A DNA stretch of 64,000 nucleotides, from positions 744,001 to 808,000 of the forward strand of contig NZ_JAAVLW010000002.1 of assembly GCF_013114835.1 (NCBI RefSeq). Direction: 5' to 3'. The position numbers were made by a program, and so were the translations under genes. The notes beneath the pieces were generated by a model. The model ran no database searches. It was given only the letters and a program-made list of their open reading frames with translations, and was not told the DNA's origin. Source of the stretch: Bradyrhizobium archetypum (GTDB lineage Bacteria; Pseudomonadota; Alphaproteobacteria; Rhizobiales; Xanthobacteraceae). Within the stretch, counting starts at the first letter, position 1; each line of letters opens with the position of its first letter. This document shows positions 34,990-43,672 of the stretch, piece after piece.

Positions 34990-35045
34990 TAGCGTTTTCA
35001 AGCGAAGTGGATACCGGTTCGCGTGAAGAAAACGCGTCAGAACGA
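34990..35045. repeat. Dispersed repeat, family F full copy
   Basis: AGCGTTTTCAAGCGAAGTGG...CCGGTTCGCGTGAAGAAAACGCGT has inverted ends (GCGTTTTC/GAAAACGC). A partial copy lies at 33684. Confidence 0.65.
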
Positions 35046-35051
35046 TACACT

Positions 35052-35090
35052 GGAGCCCGGTTCTGATCTGATCAGAATGGAGAGGGCTCC
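35052..35090 (+). repeat. Two-part hairpin covering the PMT gene ribosome site
   Basis: GGAGCCC/GGGCTCC enclose an inner TTCTGATC-t-GATCAGAA stem. The outer 3' arm overlaps the probable ribosome site GGAGAGGG (35079-35086), 8 nt before ATG 35094. Folding could lower translation; it may also be simply a repeat. Confidence 0.6.
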
Positions 35091-35093
35091 AAA

Positions 35094-36593
35094 ATGACCC
35101 CGAACGAGGCGCGGATTGCCCTCAACACGGGTCTTGCGATCCTGGCGCTGGTTGGCCTGCGCCTGATCGCCGCGGCGTTCACGCCGATCACCTTCGACGA
35201 AGCCTATTACTGGATGTGGTCGAAGCACCTCGCCGGCGGCTATTACGATCATCCGCCCATGGTCGCGGTGGTGATCCGGCTCGGCACGATGATCGCAGGC
35301 GATACCGAGTTCGGCGTCCGATTGGTTTCGATCCTGCTAGCGCTGCCGATGAGCTGGGCGATCTATCAGGCGGCCGCCATCCTATTCGGCAGCCGGCGCG
35401 TGGCCGCCTCGTCGGCTATTCTCTTGAACATTACGCTGATGGCCGCGGTCGGCACCATGATCGTCACGCCTGACGCGCCGCTCTTGGTGGCTTCCAGTCT
35501 GCTAATGTTTGCGCTCGCCAAGGTGCTGCACACCGGCCAAGGCGCGTGGTGGCTCGCGGTCGGTGCCGCCGCGGGTTGCGCGTTGTTGTCGAAATACACC
35601 GCGCTGTTCTTCGGGCCCGCCATCCTGATCTGGCTGATCGCCGTTCCGAAGCTGCGGCACTGGCTGATCTCGCCCTGGCTTTATCTCGGCGGGCTCGTCG
35701 CGCTCCTGCTGTTCGCGCCGGTCATTCTCTGGAACGCCGAGCACCACTGGGTCTCCTTCATCAAGCAAATGGGACGGGCGCGGATCGAGGATTTCCGCCC
35801 GGTCTACATCGCCGAACTGCTTCCGACGCAGATCGCGTTTGCGACGCCGCTGGTATGGATCCTCGGCGCGATGGGGCTTTACGCGCTGCTCCGCCGCCGG
35901 GTCGGCGCGCCGCCGGCGCGTGCGCTCCTCAATGTGATGTTCTGGATCATCGTCGCCTATTTCGTCTGGCATTCGCTGCATGCCCGCGTCGAGGCCAACT
36001 GGTTTGCGCCGGTCTATCCGGCGTTTGCCATTGCTGCCGCCGTCGCCGCGCATCTCGTCGAATGGGCGCCGCACTGGCAGCACCTTGTTGATTTCTGCCG
36101 GCGCTGGGCGGCGCCGGGCGGCGTCGTGATGTTCGTGCTGCTCGTCGTGCAGGCCGATACTGGACTGCTGTCGGGCTATCGTCGCGACGCCACAGTGCGC
36201 AGCATCGGCATCGGCTGGCGCGAGACGGCCGCCGCGATCGAAGCGGCGAGGGCGCAAACGGGCGCCACCTGCGTGCTGGCCTCGGATTACGGCACCACCG
36301 GCTGGCTCGCCTTCCACCTGCCGAAGGGGACGTGCGTCGCGCAGCAGAGCCAGCGTATCCGCTGGATCAACATGCCCGAGCCCGACGCAGCGCAGCTCGC
36401 CGGACCGCTGCTTTATGTACGCGAGCTCTGGCCGGGCGACGCACCGTTAAAGGACAGGTTCGCCCGCGTCGGGAAGGTCGGCGAAGTCGAGCGCAAGCGC
36501 GGTCCCCTGGTGGTCGAAACCTACGCGCTCCATCTCCTGCAGGGGCCGAAGGGTGAGGTATTCGACCGCACGCCTCCGCCGGAACTGCAATAA
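35094..36593 (+). CDS. PMT/ArnT-family membrane glycosyltransferase
   Basis: The 499-residue GT39/ArnT-like protein has about ten membrane segments and the conserved periplasmic loop FDEAYYWMWSKHLAGGYYDHPP (acidic catalytic pair FDE at about 34-36). It would move a sugar from polyprenyl phosphate to lipid A, a glycan or another acceptor. It follows the GT2-GtrA gene, probably its donor-making partner. Confidence 0.88.
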   Translation: MTPNEARIALNTGLAILALVGLRLIAAAFTPITFDEAYYWMWSKHLAGGYYDHPPMVAVVIRLGTMIAGDTEFGVRLVSILLALPMSWAIYQAAAILFGSRRVAASSAILLNITLMAAVGTMIVTPDAPLLVASSLLMFALAKVLHTGQGAWWLAVGAAAGCALLSKYTALFFGPAILIWLIAVPKLRHWLISPWLYLGGLVALLLFAPVILWNAEHHWVSFIKQMGRARIEDFRPVYIAELLPTQIAFATPLVWILGAMGLYALLRRRVGAPPARALLNVMFWIIVAYFVWHSLHARVEANWFAPVYPAFAIAAAVAAHLVEWAPHWQHLVDFCRRWAAPGGVVMFVLLVVQADTGLLSGYRRDATVRSIGIGWRETAAAIEAARAQTGATCVLASDYGTTGWLAFHLPKGTCVAQQSQRIRWINMPEPDAAQLAGPLLYVRELWPGDAPLKDRFARVGKVGEVERKRGPLVVETYALHLLQGPKGEVFDRTPPPELQ

Positions 36594-36606
36594 GGCGGCG
36601 CATCAA

Positions 36607-38502
36607 TCACTCGGCGGCGTCGGGATGCGCGCGTTGATCCGGCCTGGAATGTTCGTTCCGCCACAGCCAGACCTTGAGCGAGCCGGACCTGCCGCGGATC
36701 TGCGCATCGACAGGACCGGCGAGGCTGCCGGTTTTCAGCCGCGCGCCGGCGCCTTCCGCCGCGATGCGCAACGTGTCGCTCAGCGCCAGCCGGACATCGT
36801 GGCGGGCCGCTACTTCCATCAGCCGGCTTGCCACGTTCACGGTGTCGCCGGTCGCAGTGATGTGCTGATGGTTTCGGCCGCCGAGCCGGGAGGCGACGAT
36901 CGGTCCGAAATGCGCACCGATCTTGAATCCGATCCGAGCGGCGATCGCCGGCGGCAATGCCTTGATCCAGCGTTCGGTCTTCACGCAGAGCGCGATCGAA
37001 CATTGCCCCGCGCGCGCGGCATCGTCGGGCGCCGCCTCCGGCAGGCCGAACAGAATCATGGCTCCATCGCCGAGGAAGCTTGTGATCACGCCGCCGCAGC
37101 GCGTCGCTTCCTTGTCGACCAGGGCGTGAAACTCCTTCAGCAGACCCCGGGTAGCATCGGGATCGAGCGTCTCGCTGAGCGAGGTAAACCCGGACAGGTC
37201 GACGAACACGACGGCGGCATTCTGCCGGACCGGCGCCAGCAGGAAGTCAGGATCGCGCTTCAGCCATTGCTGCAAGCCCGGTGTATGGAATTGTTCGAGC
37301 AGCTTGTTTTGCGTGGCGAGATGCTGGGCGCTGCGCCGGCCCGACCATAGCTGGATCCCGCCGAACAGCATCAGCGGCGGCGCTACGGCGGCGATGGTCG
37401 TCGCGGCGTCAAGCCAGATGCCGTGCGCGAAAGCAATTGTGTTCGCGGCCGCCCATGCCAGAATCACCGCGCTGACCGTAACCAGACCGATCGCGTTTCG
37501 CCGCCAGGCCAACAATCCGACCAGCAGCACCGGCAGCAGGATCGTGGTGATGGCGTCGGCGATGCGGACCGGCCGGTCACGAACGATGCCGTCTCCTGCG
37601 ACCAGATGCGTGATCGCGGTAGCGATGATTTCCACCCCCGGCATCAGCGAATCGAACGGCGTCGGAAAAAAGTCGCCGGCGCCGATTGCGGTCGCGCCGA
37701 GCACGACGATCCGGCCCGCAATGGCTTCCTTGTCGACATCGCCGTCGATCAGGTTGGCGGCGCTGATGGTGCGAATGGTCTGACGCGGGCCATAATAGGA
37801 AATCGGCAGGGTGTAACCGGAAGCCGTTGGAATCGGCCGGTCGCCGAACAGCAGGCGGTCGGGCTCAATGGTCAGCTTCTGGCCGATCGCGACGGAGGCG
37901 ACGCGAAGCGGAAACGACAATTCGATATTGTCGCGCGTCCGGAACAGCATCGGCACCGATAAAGGCGTGCCGGTCTGGCCCGTCGCCACGTTGGCAATGC
38001 CGACTTCCGCGTGTTCGGCAAATGCCGGGAGCGGCAACAGGAAGCGGTTGGCCTTCGGCAGGCGGGTCAGTGGACCGTCGCTCTCCGCAGACGGCTGAAC
38101 GGTGTTGGAAAATACTGCCGCCGCGGCAAGCACGGTCGGTCGCGCCGCGAACGATTTCGCGAGCGCCGCATCGCCATCGGCGGGTCCCTTGTCGATCAGC
38201 AGCAGGTCGACGGCAATGACCTTCGGCTCCAGCCGCGCGATCGCCTCGACGATCCTGGCGATCTCCGTTCGCGGCAACGGATAAGTGCCGCCGAGCTTGA
38301 CGAGGGTATCGTCGATCGCGACGATCGTGACGAGGTCCGGCGGCGCCTTTACGCCGCGCGCCAGCGTTCGTACATCGGTCAATGCCGACTCGAGCCGGTC
38401 GAGAAACCGCATATGGCCGCTCGAATGGCCGAGCCATATCGCGCCTGCCCATAATCCCGTGCAGAGCAATGCAACCAGAATATGAAGACGTCGACGGCTC
38501 AT
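36607..38502 (-). CDS. CHASE2-domain class III adenylate cyclase
   Basis: The 631-residue protein has an N-terminal membrane segment, a periplasmic CHASE2 sensor (about 35-300), three membrane segments (310-385) and a cyclase domain (425-600). Metal Asp residues are in VFVDLSGFTS and SFLGDGAMILFG; GDTVNVASRLME is intact. It follows a FecR-like gene by 12 bp on the same strand, a common pairing in which FecR and CHASE2 probably sense the envelope together. Confidence 0.92.
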   Translation of the reverse strand: MSRRRLHILVALLCTGLWAGAIWLGHSSGHMRFLDRLESALTDVRTLARGVKAPPDLVTIVAIDDTLVKLGGTYPLPRTEIARIVEAIARLEPKVIAVDLLLIDKGPADGDAALAKSFAARPTVLAAAAVFSNTVQPSAESDGPLTRLPKANRFLLPLPAFAEHAEVGIANVATGQTGTPLSVPMLFRTRDNIELSFPLRVASVAIGQKLTIEPDRLLFGDRPIPTASGYTLPISYYGPRQTIRTISAANLIDGDVDKEAIAGRIVVLGATAIGAGDFFPTPFDSLMPGVEIIATAITHLVAGDGIVRDRPVRIADAITTILLPVLLVGLLAWRRNAIGLVTVSAVILAWAAANTIAFAHGIWLDAATTIAAVAPPLMLFGGIQLWSGRRSAQHLATQNKLLEQFHTPGLQQWLKRDPDFLLAPVRQNAAVVFVDLSGFTSLSETLDPDATRGLLKEFHALVDKEATRCGGVITSFLGDGAMILFGLPEAAPDDAARAGQCSIALCVKTERWIKALPPAIAARIGFKIGAHFGPIVASRLGGRNHQHITATGDTVNVASRLMEVAARHDVRLALSDTLRIAAEGAGARLKTGSLAGPVDAQIRGRSGSLKVWLWRNEHSRPDQRAHPDAAE

Positions 38503-38514
38503 TTTGCCTGGCTT

Positions 38515-39042
38515 CTATTGTCCCAATCTTGCCATCAGGGCGCTAACGCGCGCCGGCGGCCAGCGCTTTACGATCAGGTCGCCCGTTGTCTCGACGTCGA
38601 CGCCGTCGCCGGCGCCAAGCACGACACTGCCTCGGCCGCCAGGGCGCGCGACGCTTACCCGGCCATCGACAACAAAGACGGAAGTTTTTCCGCCTTCGGC
38701 ATCGACCGTCCATTTGGTCCCGCGCACGGCGGCAATCGCCTGTGGCGTGATCACGTCAAACCGGGTGCGGCCCGGCTTCTTCGGCACCTCGAGCAGCAGC
38801 GCCTTGTTACTGAGTTCGACAGAATCGACCTGGCCGTCGCGGTTGCGATCACTCAGCTCGAACTTGGCACCGCTCTCGGCCACGATCGTGATCGCCCTCT
38901 CACAACGCAAGGTCTGTGTTCCCTGAGCCGTCGGTGCGGACGTGCAGCCTGATGCTGCCGGCTGGGCCGCCGCAGGCCCGGCAAGTAGCAGCAGCGCACC
39001 TGCCAAGGCGATCGATCCAACGCGTGCCAGCATCATGGTCAT
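38515..39042 (-). CDS. FecR-domain protein with an EF-hand-like loop
   Basis: The 175-residue protein has a signal peptide (IALAGALLLLAGPAAAQ) and a FecR-type beta domain (VITPQAIAAVRGTKWTVD, TSVFVVDGRVSVA). Between them, residues 65-76 (DRNRDGQVDSVE) match the 12-residue calcium-binding EF-hand loop at positions 1, 3, 5, 6, 9 and 12. It is the first gene of a pair with the CHASE2 cyclase, so it probably senses or relays a periplasmic signal, perhaps calcium. Confidence 0.85.
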   Translation of the reverse strand: MTMMLARVGSIALAGALLLLAGPAAAQPAASGCTSAPTAQGTQTLRCERAITIVAESGAKFELSDRNRDGQVDSVELSNKALLLEVPKKPGRTRFDVITPQAIAAVRGTKWTVDAEGGKTSVFVVDGRVSVARPGGRGSVVLGAGDGVDVETTGDLIVKRWPPARVSALMARLGQ

Positions 39043-39083
39043 GGCAGCTTCCCCTTGGGTACGGGCGAATATAGCGAATAAGG

Positions 39084-39103
39084 GTGATACGGTACCGTAT
39101 CAC
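39084..39103. promoter_or_regulatory. Perfect 20-bp palindrome upstream of the fecR-like gene
   Basis: GTGATACGGTACCGTATCAC is a perfect palindrome 41 bp upstream of the fecR-like ATG. On the minus strand a TATATT -10-like hexamer follows it, so it overlaps where the -35 would be. It looks like an operator for a dimeric repressor; no candidate regulator is adjacent. Confidence 0.65.
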
Positions 39104-39307
39104 GCCCTCCAGTGCAAAGCCGATGGCCGGCGATAATGTGTCTACGCGCCGCGATTAAGGTTCGGGGATAGCTGCAATGCGTGAAACAGGCCAAAAAATC
39201 CGCCAAAACGAGATGAAACCGCCGGTTTAGCGCCGTTTTTTTCGTGCTGTCGGTCCGGCAAGGCGTGGAACGTCTTCCAATGGTCCAGTCCAACAGGAGG
39301 TATCGCC

Positions 39308-40093
39308 ATGTCCGGTTCCGCACTGAAACCAGCCGCCGAGCTTGCACGCGCAAACAACGTGCGCTTTCCCAACGAGAGCGCCGAATATCGCCGCGCCCGC
39401 GAGCAATTGCTGGCGGAAGAGATCGAATTGCGCCGCCACATCGAGCGCGTAGCCGCATTGCGCCGTGCGCTCCCGCCTGGAGGCGCGGTAACAAAGAACT
39501 ATGAATTCGAAGGCGAGAGCGGCAAGGCAACCTTGTCGGACCTGTTCGGCGACAAGCAGACACTCGTGATCTACAGCTACATGTTCGGCCCGCAGCGCGA
39601 GCAGCCGTGCCCGATGTGCACCTCGTTCATGAGCACCTGGGAAAGCAAGCTGCCCGATGTCGAGCAGCGCATCGCCTTCGTGTTCGTGGCACGCTCCCCG
39701 ATTGCGCGGTTGACCGCGGCGAAGAAGGCACGCGGCTGGACGCGGCACCGGATCTATTCCGATGTGTCGGGCGATTACACGCGCGACTATGTCAGTGCGA
39801 CCGATGCGGACGCGCCCGGCTATAACGTGTTCACGCGCCGCGACGGCAGCATCCGCCATTTCTGGTCCGGCGAAATGGGTTCTTCGACCGCCGACCCCGG
39901 ACAGGATCCGCGCGGCGCACCCGACATCGATCCGCTGTGGACCATTCTCGACACCACGCCGGAAGGGCGCGGCAAGGATTGGTATCCGCGGCTGAGCTAC
40001 CAGCGCTCACGACGCGCTGAGGTGGACCTTGATGAAAGTCCGATGGCCTACCGCCGGAGGTGCTGGCCGAACACGCCGGTTCGATCAAGGTGA
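39308..40093 (+). CDS. DUF899-family thioredoxin-like protein
   Basis: The 261-residue protein matches DUF899, thioredoxin-fold proteins. It has a charged N-terminal helix, YSYMFGPQREQPCPMC with a CPMC redox-like motif (about 101-104), and the usual WYPRLSYQRSRRAEV end. AGGAGG precedes ATG. The redox partner is unknown. Confidence 0.88.
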   Translation: MSGSALKPAAELARANNVRFPNESAEYRRAREQLLAEEIELRRHIERVAALRRALPPGGAVTKNYEFEGESGKATLSDLFGDKQTLVIYSYMFGPQREQPCPMCTSFMSTWESKLPDVEQRIAFVFVARSPIARLTAAKKARGWTRHRIYSDVSGDYTRDYVSATDADAPGYNVFTRRDGSIRHFWSGEMGSSTADPGQDPRGAPDIDPLWTILDTTPEGRGKDWYPRLSYQRSRRAEVDLDESPMAYRRRCWPNTPVRSR

Positions 40094-40425
40094 GCACACG
40101 CTGCGTTCGTCCGTGGTGGCGATGGCGCCGGCGAGAATGAATTCGGCCCGTTCCACGGATTGAGGCCTAACTTGGCCCGATATGGGACACCCGGTGCGAG
40201 CCGACGCCGGATGTCCCTGTTTGGGTCCAAATTCCGGATCATTACGGGGACAATTTCCCCAATAGTTCCATGGATTTGCACCTGCCTTACATCCGCCTGC
40301 GTTTAAGCCGGATTTAACTAAAATTCGCCTTAATGACGCTCGGTGCCTCTGCGAGATGCTGCAGGGACGTCTCCGGACGCAGCATCAATTGGGGACTTGG
40401 TGGAATTGTTCTGGGCGTTGTGTGA
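40094..40425. other. 332-bp intergenic region
   Basis: No gene is seen. It probably holds the promoter of the DUF2778 gene. Short direct and inverted GC-rich repeats occur near 40190-40260, without a clear hairpin. Confidence 0.5.
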
Positions 40426-41568
40426 ATGAGTAAGCGTACGCGTGCGTTCGGCCCTGCGGCTCAAAACCGCAGGAAATCCTCCCGTAAAGCCATTCCCCAA
40501 TACTTCCTCGGCGGTGTCGCGGTTGCAGGCCTCGTGCTGGGCTGCGCCTGGACCGTTTACAGCAACGTGATCGGCGCGAGCATCTATCCGTCCGTGAACA
40601 GCGCGGCTTTCGAGGCGCCCGCGGTCAAGAATTCCAGTGTGGTCGCGATCCACCCAATGCAGCCGGCCTTCAACGAAATCTTCGCATCGCTGGAGCAACG
40701 CCCGTTGGTGATGCCGGCGCCGGAGAACGTCGCGAGTTCGCTGATGTTCAGCGAAAGGTTCGCTGCCGCGGCCGCACAAGGCGAGCTCTCGCGGGCAGCC
40801 GAGTTCAAGCCCGTCGAAACAGCGAAACTGGCGGAAGCCCAGCCGCCGACAGAAGCGCCAAAGGCCGTCGAGACGCCCAAGCGCGCCGAAACACCCAAGC
40901 CGAAGGTTGCGGCCCCGGCGACCCAGCTTGCGCTCAATGTCCCGGCACCGGCAGCGCAGGAGCCCGCGAAGGCGCCGACCAACCCGCTTCGCGACATGGC
41001 GCAACGCGCCAAGGCGGCGGTGATGTCGATCGGCTCGACCGACAGGTCGAACATGGTCGAGAAGCTGTGGGGTAAGCAGCCGTCGAACGCGCTGTTGGCC
41101 TATGCCTCTGCCGACGCCAGCGTCACCGGAAGCATCATCGATACCCGCAGCCAGAACCCGATGCTCGGCGGCTCACCGCCCTATGATCGGCAGACAGCGG
41201 TCTATGATATTTCCGCGAAAACGGTCTACCTCCCCGATGGCACCAGGCTGGAGGCCCATTCCGGTTTGGGCTCCAAGATGGATGACGTTCGCTCCGCGCA
41301 TGTGCGGATGCAGGGCGTAACGCCGCCGCACATCTACGAACTGAAGCCGCGCGAGGCGCTGTTTCACGGCGTGCCGGCGCTGCGGCTGACGCCGATCGGC
41401 GGCCAGGACAAGATCTTCAACCGCGACGGACTGCTCGCCCACACCTATATGCTTGGGCCGAGCGGACAGTCCAACGGCTGCGTCTCCTTCAAGGACTACT
41501 ACGCTTTCCTCGACGCCTATCGCAACAAGGGCATCCGCCGCCTCGCGGTGCTCGCGAAGATTCAGTAA
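40426..41568 (+). CDS. DUF2778 (Tlde1-like L,D-transpeptidase-fold) envelope protein
   Basis: The 380-residue protein has one N-terminal membrane segment (QYFLGGVAVAGLVLGCAW), a long Pro/Ala/Lys-rich linker (about 80-200) and a C-terminal DUF2778 domain. The catalytic block HTYMLGPSGQSNGCVSF (near 340-356) has the His and Cys of L,D-transpeptidase-like enzymes; LEAHSGLG precedes it. It may act on peptidoglycan in the periplasm. Tlde1 toxins share this domain, but no type VI genes are here, so a housekeeping role is more likely. Confidence 0.82.
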   Translation: MSKRTRAFGPAAQNRRKSSRKAIPQYFLGGVAVAGLVLGCAWTVYSNVIGASIYPSVNSAAFEAPAVKNSSVVAIHPMQPAFNEIFASLEQRPLVMPAPENVASSLMFSERFAAAAAQGELSRAAEFKPVETAKLAEAQPPTEAPKAVETPKRAETPKPKVAAPATQLALNVPAPAAQEPAKAPTNPLRDMAQRAKAAVMSIGSTDRSNMVEKLWGKQPSNALLAYASADASVTGSIIDTRSQNPMLGGSPPYDRQTAVYDISAKTVYLPDGTRLEAHSGLGSKMDDVRSAHVRMQGVTPPHIYELKPREALFHGVPALRLTPIGGQDKIFNRDGLLAHTYMLGPSGQSNGCVSFKDYYAFLDAYRNKGIRRLAVLAKIQ

Positions 41569-42057
41569 TCGTCAATCGTCTGCGAAAGCGAACCCTCTCC
41601 ACGTCATCGAGCGAAGCGAAGCAATCCACAGCGCCGCTTAGCCGAAGCATGGATTGTTCGTCGCTTCACTCCTCGCTGCGTGGAAGGCCACCGAGGGGTG
41701 GCGCTTGACGTATCGATCGGAACGGCGGTGCAATAGCGCAACACAGTGGCTGCATTACCTTCGCTGCATTATAATGCCGGCCCGCAATGGAATTGGAACC
41801 GCGTGTCTCCCGTAAGCTTACGGTGTTACCCATGCGTTTTTTGCGGTTGCGTCCGGCGGCCCATTTGCATCTAATTTCTCAGAGCATAGCGGGCAGAAGG
41901 TTCGCGTCGGCACCGAGCGTTTGGAGTTTATTTTAGGGATGAGAGCGCGTTGTGAATACGCGTACAGAATGCAGATTTTATCTATGTTGAGACGGTCGTT
42001 TCGCGACACTCCAAATGGAGAACGCCGCAGACGCATCGCCGCGGGTTCTCCGCAGTG
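41569..42057. other. 489-bp intergenic region
   Basis: It holds a family A repeat (41601-41683), a CCGTAAGCTTACGG palindrome (41810-41823) and an AT-richer stretch (41900-42000) likely to contain the Crp/Fnr gene promoter. A minus-strand frame ending near 41818 contains a CPLC motif but no convincing start. Confidence 0.5.
41601..41683. repeat. Dispersed palindromic repeat, family A copy 3
   Basis: Diverged copy: CGAGCGAAGCGAAGCAATCC faces GGATTGTTCGTCGCTTC. It follows the DUF2778 gene. Confidence 0.65.
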
Positions 42058-42834
42058 ATGTCTCGCCGCGGCACGGGCAATCGCCTTCTTGCAGCTTTGC
42101 CGACGCTGGACCACGATCTGCTAGAGCCCGAACTTGAGTTGGTCGCACTCGATCAGGACGCGGTCCTTTCGCGGGCGGGTGACGATATCGAGTACGTGGT
42201 TTTCCCCCACAGCGGCGCCATCACGCTGATGATCGACATGGCGGACGGGCACACGGTCGCCACCGCGGCAATCGGGCGTGAGGGAGCCGTCGGCATGCTT
42301 TCGGTGCTCGGGCCATCACCTTCGGCCACGACGGCCGTCGTTCGCGCGGCCGGCACCGCGTCTCGCATCCCTGCATCGCGGTTTTACGGCGTCTTTAACC
42401 GCAGCCCCGCGATCCGACGCATGGTTCAAAATCACATCAAGGCGATGTTGATACAGTTCCAGCTCGGGTTGGCCTGCAATGCGCTGCATCCGGTCGAAAT
42501 GCGCATGGCACGGTGGCTGCTTCAACTGCGGGACCGCGTCGATCAAGATGTGCTCCCGCTAACCCAGCACGCGTTGTCGCAAATGCTTGGCGTGCGGCGT
42601 ACGACCGTGACGCTGGTGATGCGCAATCTGCGCGCGCGCGGGGCGATCAGATCCGATCGGCGAGGCCTGATCGAGATCGATCGGGTGCGGCTCGCCGCGG
42701 TAGCTTGCGAATGCCATCGGGTCATGCGTCTTGAGGTCGAGGAGATTTTCTCGGCGAATTCGGACCAATCTCGCGCGCCGATTCCGTTCGAAGACGGGCG
42801 CACCCCTGGAAGAAAGTCGGGTGGTGTCCGGTGA
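42058..42834 (+). CDS. Crp/Fnr-family transcriptional regulator
   Basis: The 258-residue protein has an N-terminal cyclic-nucleotide-binding-like domain (YVVFPHSGAITLMIDMADGHTVATAAIGREGAVGM) and a C-terminal helix-turn-helix (LTQHALSQMLGVRRTTVTLVMRNLRARGAI). There is no N-terminal Cys cluster, so it is not a classical Fnr oxygen sensor. The arginine motif for cAMP is not obvious. GTG 42055 is an alternative start. Target genes are unknown. Confidence 0.88.
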   Translation: MSRRGTGNRLLAALPTLDHDLLEPELELVALDQDAVLSRAGDDIEYVVFPHSGAITLMIDMADGHTVATAAIGREGAVGMLSVLGPSPSATTAVVRAAGTASRIPASRFYGVFNRSPAIRRMVQNHIKAMLIQFQLGLACNALHPVEMRMARWLLQLRDRVDQDVLPLTQHALSQMLGVRRTTVTLVMRNLRARGAIRSDRRGLIEIDRVRLAAVACECHRVMRLEVEEIFSANSDQSRAPIPFEDGRTPGRKSGGVR

Positions 42835-42930
42835 GCGCTCGCGCGATCCCTTGACCTCGTATCTTCCGCTGCGGCGTTCCCGAAAAGCTCCGTGGAGGGG
42901 AAGGGGCTAGCTGACGCGCGTAACCCATCG

Positions 42931-42979
42931 CCGCCCGTCCTTCGAGACGGCTGCGTGGCAGCCGTCCCAAGATAAGGTC
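42931..42979. repeat. Dispersed repeat, family D half copy
   Basis: CGTCCTTCGAGACGGCTGCG...AGATAAGGTC resembles the right half of the repeats at 47262 and 52897. Confidence 0.5.
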
Positions 42980-42995
42980 AGTGTGCGTCCCGAAG

Positions 42996-43205
42996 TCAGG
43001 TATCCCGCGGCCAGTCACGTTCGTCCGGTTGCGCGGATCGTGCCTCGAGCTTCGCAATTTCTCGCAGCACCTTCGCCGTCTCGCGCAACTCCTTGCGCTC
43101 CGGACCCGGCTTTAGCCGTCGTGCCTCATCAAGGATGTCCTTGGCCTGCAGCAGCCAGGTGGATGTCTCGGCGGATGTCTCGTTTGAGATTTGCATGCGC
43201 GGCAT
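42996..43205 (-). CDS. Small helical hypothetical protein
   Basis: The 69-residue protein has a strongly charged helical core (LLQAKDILDEARRL...RKELRETAKVLREIAKLEAR), likely a coiled coil. GAGGGGG precedes the ATG, supporting expression. No family is recognised. Confidence 0.6.
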   Translation of the reverse strand: MPRMQISNETSAETSTWLLQAKDILDEARRLKPGPERKELRETAKVLREIAKLEARSAQPDERDWPRDT

Positions 43206-43248
43206 CGTGTCCCCCTCATCGCAGTCATCGGCTGATCGGCGTCAAGGA

Positions 43249-43461
43249 TTACGACGGCGAGGCTGCGCCCCGATGCCGCACCCGGATGCTCGGCTCGTCG
43301 ACCCACGCTTCGCGCGCAAACCAGGGATGATCGGTGTGGCAGATCACGCAACGCGTGCGAGAGAAAAACACGGGACGCCGGCCGAAGCTCTCGCGATCAG
43401 TCTTGATACCTGTGGGAATCGGATGTCCGGTTTCCGGACATTTGACCATCACCATACCCAT
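43249..43461 (-). CDS. Small Cys-motif (zinc-ribbon-like) protein
   Basis: The 70-residue protein starts MGMVMVKCPETGHPIPTGI after a strong AAGGAGG. Two Cys motifs, CPETG and CVICH, suggest a zinc ribbon or similar metal site. Similar small proteins are common in rhizobia, but their function is not known to me. A further upstream start (43485) is less likely. Confidence 0.65.
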   Translation of the reverse strand: MGMVMVKCPETGHPIPTGIKTDRESFGRRPVFFSRTRCVICHTDHPWFAREAWVDEPSIRVRHRGAASPS

Positions 43462-43672
43462 GTCGCCCTCCTTGCGATTGCCCATTGTGTTGGTGCGAAA
43501 AGCACCGGCCGGTTGGAGTGCGCCTGTCGTCGGTGCAGGTGACTTGGGGGCATCCGCGCACCTCGTTCGGTAGAGCAGGGGCTGGTGGGGGGCCTCCTAT
43601 GCTCACCTGGCTTGGTCCAACCGGCCGGATCTCTCCTCAAAACGTTTCCTGGTTGTGAAATCTGCGGGCTTT

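Noticed and set aside
40426..41568. Type VI secretion toxin Tlde1
   Set aside because: Only the DUF2778 domain is shared; there are no immunity or type VI genes, and the protein has its own membrane anchor and long linker.
41818..42040. Minus-strand frame with a CPLC motif (SVPTRTFCPLCSEKLDANGPP)
   Set aside because: No good start codon or ribosome site, and it overlaps the Crp/Fnr promoter region; it might be a relic but cannot be supported.
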